Both the position numbers and the translations under genes were made by a program. DNA of 64,000 bases from NCBI RefSeq assembly GCF_002197845.1, contig NZ_NIDE01000019.1, positions 372,001 to 436,000 of the forward strand, written 5' to 3'. Position 1 is the first letter of the stretch, and the number at the start of each line of letters is the position of its first letter. The stretch is from Fimbriiglobus ruber (GTDB lineage: Bacteria > Planctomycetota > Planctomycetia > Gemmatales > Gemmataceae). Below, one piece after another: positions 8,760-18,000 of the stretch. The notes beneath the pieces were generated by a model. That model was not told where the DNA came from. It worked only from the letters and a program-made list of their open reading frames with translations, and did no database searches.

Positions 8760-9665
8760 TCACCCCTCGTTGGCCTGAACTTCGCCGCCCTCGCGGGTGG
8801 ACATGGCGTAGATCACCCAGACGTCCAGCGACTGGGCGAGGAACCGCACCGACCCGTCACCGAAAAGGGCGTTCGCCCCGCCGATGTGGAAGCTGTAAAT
8901 GGCGTTGTTGTTCGAGCAGTTTACCCCGCACGGGCCGGGCGACAGGAGCCCGTCGTAGGTCGTTCCGCGGATGTAACTGCCGTTCCACGACGCCCAGCAG
9001 TTCTTGTCCTGGAACGCACCCGTACTCGGCACCCTGGCGCTGTACATCGTCGGCCTGCCCGCACTCTCCGACACAAACATCGTCGTCGACAGGCCGTCCG
9101 GTATCTGGGTGATCTGGCGGGTGTAGACGGTGATGACGCCGTTGGCGCTTTCGTCGATCGGCATGGCCCCGAGCCGGGGGTAAGTGGCCGAGATGACCGC
9201 GGGGATCAGGGCCGTGGTCATCCCGAAGATGGCGTTGTAGTCGGACACGCCCGCGTCGATCGTAAACCCGGCCATCGTCCCGGCGGACCGGCGGTCCGGG
9301 TTGGGGGTGCTGGGGCATTGCATCGCCGACCATTGCGGCGTATACAACGGGGTGTTGATCGGGTTGTACCAGTCGTACGCCGGGTTGTACAACCGGAACA
9401 GGTTTTCCTGTTCCATGAACGGGAGTATCTTCACCGCCCACCCGTACTCGGGTGAGGTGTAGCGGTGCGAGTCCGGCATGTAGTCCGCGTTGGCGCTGGC
9501 GTAATTGTGGATCGCCAGCCCGATTTGTTTGAGGTTGTTCGCGCAGCGGGCGCGGGCGGCCGACTCGCGGACCTTTTGCACCGCCGGGAGCAAGAGGCCG
9601 ATGAGGATGGCGATGATCGCGATCACCACCAACAGCTCGATCAGGGTAAACGCCGCTCGGCGCAT
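8760..9665 (-). CDS. DUF1559 pseudopilin-like protein
   Basis: 301 residues with a canonical prepilin N-terminus: MRRA then [20 protein letters not shown], including the conserved Glu, followed by [16 protein letters not shown] and [13 protein letters not shown]. The C-terminus has the DUF1559 H-X9-DG signature ([25 protein letters not shown]). The protein is expected to be cleaved by a prepilin peptidase and kept at the membrane. A GAGG Shine-Dalgarno lies just upstream of the ATG at 9665. It is the second gene of a run that starts with a lipoprotein 11 bp upstream. DUF1559 genes are present in tens to hundreds of copies in planctomycete genomes and lack an assigned role. Confidence 0.92.
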   Translation of the reverse strand: MRRAAFTLIELLVVIAIIAILIGLLLPAVQKVRESAARARCANNLKQIGLAIHNYASANADYMPDSHRYTSPEYGWAVKILPFMEQENLFRLYNPAYDWYNPINTPLYTPQWSAMQCPSTPNPDRRSAGTMAGFTIDAGVSDYNAIFGMTTALIPAVISATYPRLGAMPIDESANGVITVYTRQITQIPDGLSTTMFVSESAGRPTMYSARVPSTGAFQDKNCWASWNGSYIRGTTYDGLLSPGPCGVNCSNNNAIYSFHIGGANALFGDGSVRFLAQSLDVWVIYAMSTREGGEVQANEG

Positions 9666-9676
9666 GGCGGTCCTCG

Positions 9677-10105
9677 TTACTTGAGGCGGAACGGTTCGAG
9701 GTCGTTGTTCCCCGCCTTGACGGTCACCCGCAACTTCGACTTCTTCGCGTCGGCGTATGCGTATTTCAACCGGTCCCCGCTGATCTCCTCGTCGGCGCCG
9801 GCTTTCGTCGGCCAGGTGACCGTGACCACGTATTCACCGGCCGGCGCCCCGTCGTTCGCGAGGTAGGTCGTGAGCCGGAACGAACCGTCGGCCTCCACAA
9901 TCGCGATCGGCCGCAGCGCTCGCGGGTCGGCGAGATTGGCTTCGGGGTGGAAGAAAATCCTGGCCCCGGCCGCGGGCTTCCCGTCCACCGTCACTTCGCC
10001 GCGGACGGGATAGACCTTCAGGCGATTCACTCGCTCGCACCCGCCCGACAGGGACGCGAACAGCACGAAGCAACCCAGGAGCGGGATCAAACGCCTGTCG
10101 GCCAT
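9677..10105 (-). CDS. lipoprotein with carboxypeptidase-regulatory-like domain
   Basis: 142 residues. The start at 10105 gives a lipoprotein signal ([15 protein letters not shown] with the lipobox Cys near residue 23). The mature part, [25 protein letters not shown] followed by [26 protein letters not shown], is the transthyretin-like/carboxypeptidase-regulatory beta sandwich that planctomycetes very often place immediately upstream of DUF1559 genes, as here (11 bp). The two are presumably co-expressed and both at the cell envelope. No enzymatic residues are seen; it is probably structural or binding. Confidence 0.85.
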   Translation of the reverse strand: MADRRLIPLLGCFVLFASLSGGCERVNRLKVYPVRGEVTVDGKPAAGARIFFHPEANLADPRALRPIAIVEADGSFRLTTYLANDGAPAGEYVVTVTWPTKAGADEEISGDRLKYAYADAKKSKLRVTVKAGNNDLEPFRLK

Positions 10106-10482
10106 AGTCTCCTCTGTGCCCGTACTCGCCGTGGAAATGGGAAACCGTTTACCGGAGTGCGGGATTCCTTCCAACGCTTTCCTCTCCCCACTCTCAAGCC
10201 GACACGGCTGATATTCTTCGTAAGAAGCGCGGCACATTGCAATGACGCCGGCCGGGCGGCGTGATTCCATTTTATGGGCGCCCACGAAGCGGGGCACATG
10301 GGGTCGCAATTGTGCCGGGATGGTGCGACGTGTTTCGACAACCGTCTCGCCTGGCACCCGGATCGAGCCAAGTCCGCCTACGCTTTCCGTCTCAGATCTT
10401 ATCCCCAATAGCCGGACGCAGGCTGGCGAATTTCAAAATTTCAGAAACGCACTTGTGCCGCGTGTCAGACGCGACACGAGCA
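10106..10482. other. intergenic stretch without recognised gene
   Basis: 377 bp between two minus-strand genes. Reading frames here have no recognisable domain and no good ribosome-binding site. The stretch must contain the promoter of the lipoprotein/DUF1559/DUF1549/DUF1501 cluster, but no sigma-70-like boxes could be assigned with confidence. Confidence 0.5.
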
Positions 10483-11451
10483 TCATTTGTCGCGGTATCG
10501 CTCGTGGCATTTCGCACACAAACTTGAGGAACGTGCATACGCGGCAGCAGCGGTGTCCGCCCGTGGCGGCGACGCACGGAGAGCCTTCTCCAGATCCGCC
10601 GCGGAGGCTTCCGCGTCGGCCAACATCTGCCGGAACTCTTTGTCCGGCCGCTCGGGGTCGTTCAGCCTGCTGACTTCGAAGAAGTGTTCCATCAGTTGAA
10701 GGGCTTCGTGTGTCGGGTCGACGTCCGGATGATCGGGGACGGCTTTCCACCCCGCCGCGCGGACGAGTTTCAACCGGTCCCACCGTTCGTCGATTCCCGC
10801 CATCAGGCGCGCCAGATCGGGGACTGGGGCGGTCTCGGGAAAATCCTGGCCCGCGCGATCCCACTCGGCCGGTGTGGCCGCCGCGGACGACTCGACCGAG
10901 GCGAACAATCCTTTGTATTTCGGGTCCGTTCCGGCGGTCCGGAGAATGTCCATGGCCGCCGACGCGGGGCAGCGGTCGTCGAGGCACCGGAGGGCGGCGG
11001 CCGCCGCCGAGGGGCCGCGGTGCGTTCCGTGGTGGCAATGAATGTAGGCCGGGCCGGGAAGATCGCGGACGGCCCGGGCGATCCTGACGGCCGTCTCTCG
11101 TGGCACCCCGTTGTACCCGATCGGTAGGTGGACGTACCGCAGCCCGAACCGCTTGGCCGTCGCGACGTCCGGCTTTGCGCCGTCGACCGAGATGACCGTT
11201 TTGATGCCGAGGTCGCGGAGCGACTGGAAACCCGCGTCCCCCTCGGGGCTACTCCCGCTGTAGAGACGGTCGGTGAGCCGGAGGAGGTTGTGGACCCCGG
11301 GCGGGTCGGCGAACTTGACGGGGGTGAAGTCAGTTGAAGAAGGCGGATCGGGGGCAGGCGTCCGGCTGCACCCGAACACGGCGGCGATCACTAACAAAGC
11401 GCAGAGTGATTGGCGAAGCAGGCCGTGGCGTTTCGTCCGTAAAGGTTTCAT
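10483..11451 (-). CDS. CX5R tyrosine/dual-specificity phosphatase fused to C-terminal CxxCH tail
   Basis: 322 residues from the ATG at 11451. An N-terminal lipoprotein-type signal ends in LLVIAAVFGC. Residues about 50-180 resemble a DSP/PTP-like phosphatase: LTDRLYSGSSPEG, LGIKTVISVDGA, then the P-loop IHCHHGTHRGP, in which Cys-HHGTH-Arg gives the CX5R active site. The C-terminal 100 residues (DERWDRLKLV..FEVSRLNDPERPDKEFRQMLADAE) are helical and end with SSLCAKCHERYRD, a single c-type haem CxxCH motif as in cytochrome c' or c556. An exported phosphatase with a haem-binding tail is unusual. Haem attachment is an inference from the motif. Confidence 0.78.
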   Translation of the reverse strand: MKPLRTKRHGLLRQSLCALLVIAAVFGCSRTPAPDPPSSTDFTPVKFADPPGVHNLLRLTDRLYSGSSPEGDAGFQSLRDLGIKTVISVDGAKPDVATAKRFGLRYVHLPIGYNGVPRETAVRIARAVRDLPGPAYIHCHHGTHRGPSAAAAALRCLDDRCPASAAMDILRTAGTDPKYKGLFASVESSAAATPAEWDRAGQDFPETAPVPDLARLMAGIDERWDRLKLVRAAGWKAVPDHPDVDPTHEALQLMEHFFEVSRLNDPERPDKEFRQMLADAEASAADLEKALRASPPRADTAAAAYARSSSLCAKCHERYRDK

Positions 11452-11582
11452 GACTGCCCGCTCGGGGAAGAAGCCCGGTCGATGTCGAGGAAGTTCACCT
11501 GCCATTTTATCCTTGGCCACATTTCTTGCGACATCTCGCGCATTGCGGAGAATATCTCTTTCTTGAGAGATATAGATATCCA

Positions 11583-11640
11583 ATGATGTCTTTCGTGAAA
11601 ATCATCGTACTCGCAAATCAGAAAGGCGGCTCGGGCAGTC
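11583..11640 (+). pseudogene. ParA N-terminal remnant
   Basis: An ATG at 11583 (second ATG at 11586) opens a frame reading MSFVKIIVLANQKGGSG, the beta-1 strand and deviant Walker A (KGGxGKTT) start of ParA/Soj ATPases. Exactly where Lys-Thr-Thr should follow, the frame continues with unrelated residues (SLPRPYPWRR) and stops at 11757-11759 with no trace of the remaining 200 residues. It is therefore a truncated stub, probably left by a recombination or deletion at the left edge of the RHS region. The 395 bp from here to the RHS start are comparatively AT-rich and show no other gene. Confidence 0.6.
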
Positions 11641-12035
11641 TACCTCGACCGTACCCCTGGCGGCGGGTCCTGCAGGATTTGAAGTGGAATGGCCGAATTC
11701 TCTGCTTTTTGAACTCTCTGTCTTTTTTTAATTTTTCGGATTTACTGTTGTTGACGTAGCGGAGGGTTATGGTAACGTTTCATCTACCTCTCCCGCGCAT
11801 CCTGCGAATCAGCGAATAACTCTCTTTGCCAGTTTTTATTTGATTGCGTTCACATTCTGATTGTCGTTGCTTTTCCGGCTGTCCGGAACAATGGCATACG
11901 AATGTTGATAAATTCTCTCCTGACATCGTTGTAGATGGCTGTTGGCGACGCTTTGCGATCACGCATTCGTCGCGTGTAATCTGTCGTCTCCGGATACTTG
12001 TTTGATCCATAATTACTCGTTTTCCAAGGTTGCCC

Positions 12036-15000
12036 ATGCGCATCACCGTGCCCTCGTGGCTCCGCCGAACGGATCGGGTTTGGGATTATTTGCTCGGGCA
12101 GTCAAAACCAACCCGGACTCGCGGACAGACTCTGGGCCGCATAGGGATCGAAGTTTTAGAGGACCGTATCGTCCCGGACGGTCGCCCGTTGCCGTCACCC
12201 GTCATTTTCGCCGGGGCGGGTGTCGGGATGAGCCCCGTGGTGAAGGCGTACAACGCCGAGACCGGGGTGTTGAACTGGCAGGAGACAGTGTTCGCCCCGT
12301 CGTTCACGGGCGGGGTCCTGGTCGCGACCGCGGACTTCAACAAGGACGGGTATCCGGATGTCGTCGTGGCGGCCGGGTCTGGGGGCGGGGCCGAAATCCG
12401 CATCCTGGATGGTAAGACGGGTGCGCAAATCAGTGGGCCGCTCGGGGCATTTATGGCGCTCGATGCAGGCTTTCGCGGCGGTGTGAGCGTCGCCGCGGCC
12501 GATGTCGATGGGGACGGAACGCCGGACGTGATTGTCGCGGCTGGTGGCGGGGGTGGGCCGCGGGTCCAGGTGTGGAGCGGGGCCACCGGGAAGGTGATTG
12601 CCGACTTCTTCGCGTTCGACCCGAGTTTCCGCGGCGGGACGACCATCGCGGCGGCCGATTTCACCGGGAGCGGCAAAGCCTCGGTCGCGGTCGGCGCGGG
12701 GCCTGGGGGTGGTCCGCAAATCAAGGTGTTTGATCCGATGACGGGCGCCCAGGTGGCGGGCCCTCTGGGATCGTTTTTCGCGTTCGATCCGTCGTCCCGG
12801 AACGGGGTCTTCGTGGGGAGTGATTCCCTCGCCGGCGACGTGAACGGCGACGGGATTCCGGACCTGGCGGTGGGGAGCGGGCCGGGGGCGGGCGAGGTGA
12901 AAGTGTTCAGCGGGGCGGACGGGTCGGTCCTCAAAGACTTCACCCCGTTCGGCTCGGGGTATACGGGCGGCGTCCGGGTCGGATTGGCTTACGTGGACGA
13001 CGATTCGTACGCCGACGTAGTGACCGGGACCGGCCCGGGTCAGACGGCCGAGGTCCGCGTATTCAGCGGGGCTACCGGGACGCAACTGGCGGCCCCGTTG
13101 GGCGACTACCAGCCGTTCGGCGCGACTGCGACCGGCGGCGTGTATGTCGCTTCCAGTAACGACCCGGGCGGGCCTCCGACCGGGAGTACGAGTACCACCC
13201 TTACCGCCGATCCGAGCGGCGGTACTTTTACTGCGAACGAACAGTTCTTGCTCAGTTCGGTGGTGACGATCACCGCCGGGTCGGGCACGCCGACGGGAAC
13301 GGTCACCTACGCCATTGCCGGCGGCGCGTTCACCTCGGCCCACACGCTCTGGTCCGGTACTCTTGGGGCATACAATGCGGCTGCCGGAGGGTATGTCAAC
13401 TCGTACGTGGTGACCCAACCGATCCCGGCCGGATCTTACTCCCTGTCCGTGAGTTATTCGGGCGACGCTAACTTTTTGGGGTCGGGCGGGTACACGGTAC
13501 CTACGGTCGGTTCCGCCACGGGGCCCGTGAATCAACCACCGACCAACAGTTCTCCGGTCGGTCCGGTCCAACTCGGGAGCGGTACGAACGCCCCGGCCCC
13601 GGGAGCCTCGTCGTCGACGGGGGTCATTTACTCAACAGGTAGCATTCAACTCTCCCGGACGGACCTGTCTTCGTCCGCCGGGGGCACGTCGTACGGCCAG
13701 ACGTGGTCGTGGTCCAGTGCGAGCGGTTACTCTGACGGCGTATCTGGCACCGGGGCTACTCAGGCCCAGGCTCCGCACCTGACCCAGGTGAATGGGAATG
13801 ATTCCATCGCCCTGGTCGAGGACGGGCAGACGGCCGAGTTCTTCGACCTGTACGGCGGAACCTATCACTCGCGGTTCTACGGCGGATCGACCCTGACCCA
13901 CGACGCCGTCGCCGGAACCTTCACCGCCACGGACGGGGTCGGTAACACGGTCACGTTCTACGACTTCTCGGGATCGACTCCGTCCGGCCGGGCGGGGAAG
14001 ATGAGCAGCATGACCGACGAGTACGGGAACACGACCAGTGTGACGAGTTGGGCCACCGGCGGACTCCCGACCGAGGTGCAACAGGTCACTGGAACGGGGT
14101 CGACGGCCGCAACGATTTCGTTCGTGTACACGTACGTTACGAGTGGGGTCAACGCCGGGCTCCTGGCGACCGTCACCCAGCGGCAAAAGATCGGGAGCGG
14201 GTCGTTCGCGACGGTCCGGTCGAGTGCCTACACGTATTACGACGGAACGTCGAGCAACGGGCTGGCGGGGGAATTGGAATTGGCCGCCGTCCTCGACGCG
14301 AGCGGGAACACGATCGACACGAGCTACTACCGGTACTACACGAGCGGGACCGGGTCATCCGGGAACGTCGAGTATTCCTTCGGCCCGGCCGCGTACGCCC
14401 GGCTGGTCGCGGCCCTCGGGACGAGCGTCGACTCGCTGACCGACGCCCAGGTCGCGCCGTACGCGGACGTTTACCTGGCGTACAATTCGGCCGGTCAGGT
14501 GAGCAGCACCACGCAGGCCGGGGACGGGGCCTCCGGAACGGGCGGCGGGCTCGGGACCTACACTTACACGTACACCGCGAACACGTCGTACACCGGCCTC
14601 TTCACGCCGGACGTGTGGGACACCAAGACAGTCGAAACTTTGCCGGACGGAAATGAGAACATCGTTTACACGAACGCGTTTGGAGCGATCATTCTGAAGG
14701 TATACGAGGACACCACAACCTCCCAGCAGTGGGCGACGTATTACCGGTACGACACCGCCGGGCAGCTGGTGCTGGAGGCGTCCCCGTCGGCGGTCACCGG
14801 GTACAACGACTCGCTCCCGGACCTGGTCGGATACACCGGCCCCGGGGCGACGTACCTCAGTTCGTCGGCCGGCCAGATTACGACCAACACGTACGCCACC
14901 ACGACCACCGCGACGACGAGTACGGCCGGGGACGCGGCCGGCTATCTTTCGCAAACGGACCTGTCCAACGGGACCGGCGGGTCGGCCGTCCCCCAGCAGT

Positions 15001-18000
15001 CGATGACGTACCTGGAGTCCCCGACCGGGACTTTCGTCCCGACGGCGTCCACGCAATACCGAAACACCAACGGGACCGGCGGGGAGACGACGACCGCGGC
15101 GTACACGTGGCAGGGGAGTACCGCGCAGCCCGCGACGGTCGCCACGACCCTGCCGACGGTGACGTCGGGTGAGAACGGGCCGGGGACGGCGGCCACGACG
15201 ACCACCGTCTACAACCAGTACAACCAGCCGGTCTGGCAAATGGACGCGGGCGGGTTCATCACGTACACGGCGTACGACAACGCGACCGGGGCGGTGGTCA
15301 AGACAATTCAGGACGTGAACACGGCCGACACGGGCGACTTCACGAACCTGCCGTCCGGGTGGACGACGCCGTCCGGCGGCGGGCTAGAACTGATTACCAC
15401 GTATCAGGTGGACGCGCTCGGGCGGACGATCGAGGAAACGGACCCGAACGGGAACGTGACGTACACGGTCTACGACGACGCGGACCACGAGGTCCGGGTC
15501 TACCCGGGGTGGAACGCATCGACCGACACCACGACCGGGCCGATCCAGGTGACCCGGGAGGACCGGGCGAACAACTACACCGAAACGTTCACGATGTCCG
15601 CGACGCCGCACACCACCGGGGGCGTGCCGGACGGGACCGAGGCGATTACCGGGATTCAATCGCTGACCCGGACGTACCGGAACAGCGGTGGCCAGACGGT
15701 GGCCACGGACGCCTACTTCAACCTGGGTGGGCTGACGTACTCGACCGGGACGATGGGCACCGCCGGCGTCAACTTCTACCAGACGCAATACGGGTACGAC
15801 GCGGACGGGTGGCAGAATCGGGTGGTCGATCCGACCGGCACGATCACCCGGACGGTCTACGACGGCCAGGGGCGGGTGGTGAGTGCGTGGGTCGGGACGG
15901 ACGACACGCCGACGAGCGGGGCGTGGTCGCCGACGAACAACACGTCCCCGAGCAACATGGTGGAAACGTCGTCGGACGTGTACGACGGGGGCGGCGTCGG
16001 GGACGGGACGCTGACCCAGAAGACGGTCTACCCCGGCGGATCGGCGGCGGCCCGCGTGACCGATTACTGGTACGACTGGCGGGACCGTTTGGTGGCCGAG
16101 AAGGACGGGGTCGAGGCGACCGAGACGGACGGCGTGAACCGGCCGCTGACGGTCACCACGTACGACAACCTAAACGAGGCCATCGAGACCCAGCAGTACG
16201 TCGGCGACGGGGTCACGCCATCGATTGTGAGCGGCGTCCTCAGCCTCCCGTCCGGGACGTCGGCCGACTTACGAACCCAGACGGTCACAAGCTACGACGA
16301 GCAGGGCCGGGTGTACCAGACCCAGGTGTACGACGTGAACCCGACGACCGGGTCGGTGTCGACGGGTGCCCTGACAACGAACGACTACTACGACCTCCGG
16401 GGGAACCAGATCGCCGAGAGCGCGCCGGGCGGCGCGTGGACGAAGGATGTGTACGACGGGGCCGGCCGCAAGGTGGAAGAATCGGTAACGGACGGGGCCG
16501 CGGGGACGTCGTATTCCGACGCGGCGAGCGTGACGGGCGACCACGTCCTGACCCAGACGCAGACGATCTACGACGCGGACGGGAACGCGATCGAGACGGT
16601 CACCAGCGACCGGGACGACAATGCCACCGGGACGGGAACCCTGGGAACTCCCACGAGCGGGGTCCATGCCCGGGTGAGTTACATGGCGAGCTACTTCGAC
16701 GCGGCCAACCGCGATGTCGCGGACGTGAACGTGGGAACGAACGGCGGGTCGGCGTGGACGCGGCCGGGGTCGGTGCCGACGGCGTCGAGTACGGTGCTGG
16801 TGACGAGCAATTCCTACTCCGCGGACGCGGTTCAGACGGTCCAACTCACGGGGTCGCCGACGGGCGGCACGTTCACTCTCACGTTCGGCGGCCAGACGAC
16901 GTCCGCGATCGCGTACAACGCGACGGCGGCCACCGTCCAGAGCGACCTCCAGGGGCTGTCGTCGATCGGGTCCGGGAACGCGATCGTCACTCCGGCCGAC
17001 GGGAGTGGGTGGACGGTCCGGTTCGCCGGTTCCCTGGCCGGGGTGTATCAGGTCGCGGTGACCGGGAGTGGGGCGTCGCTGACCGGGGGCACGCTGCCGG
17101 CGGTCGCGGTCGGGGTGGTGTCGGCCGGCGGGGACGCCGGGTTGGTGCAGGCGGTGACCGACCCGCTCGGGTTGGTCGCGCGGACGTATTACGACGCCCT
17201 CGGCCGAACGGTCGAGACGGTGGCCGACTACACTGGGGCGGCGGAGACGACGACGACCGACGTGGCGACAGAATACACGTATGACGGGGCCGGGCACACG
17301 CTGACGCTGACGGCCGACGAACCGGGCGGGGCGTACGAGCAGACGCTGTACGTGTACGGGGCGACGACGGCCGGCGGGAGCGGGGTGAACAGCAACGACT
17401 TGCTGGTCACGACCGAGTGGCCGGACCCGACGACCGGGGCTCCGAGTACCTCCCAGGAAGACACCCAGACGGTCAACGCCCTGGGTCAGGTGCTGACCAG
17501 CACGGACCGGAACGGGTCGACGCACACGCTCACGTACGACGTCCTCGGGCGGGTCACGGCGGACGCGGTCACGACCCTCGGCAGCGGGGTCGACGGGAGC
17601 GTCCGGCGGATCGCGACGGCGTACGACACCCAGGGGAATGCGTACTTGACGACAAGCTACAATGCGGCGTCGGGCGGGAGCGTGGTGAACCAGGTCGAGG
17701 ACGTGTACAACGGGCTCGACCAGTTGACAGGCGAATACCAGGCGGTCGGCGGGGCAGTCAACACGTCGACGACGCCCGAAGCCCAGTACGCGTACACCGA
17801 GATGGCGGGCGGGGTGAACAACTCGCGGCTGACGAGTACGACGTACCCGGATGGGTATGTGGTGACCGACAACTACGCGAGCGGGGTCGACAACACGATC
17901 AGCCGGCTGACATCGCTGTCGGACAATACGGGGACGCTGGAGAGCTACAAGTACCTGGGCCTGGACACGGTGGTCGAGCGAGACCACCCGGAGAGTGGCG

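Noticed and set aside
12195-13571. Minus-strand frame of 458 codons opposite the FG-GAP region
   Set aside because: High GC codon mirror of the repeat propeller, with no start signal or domain.
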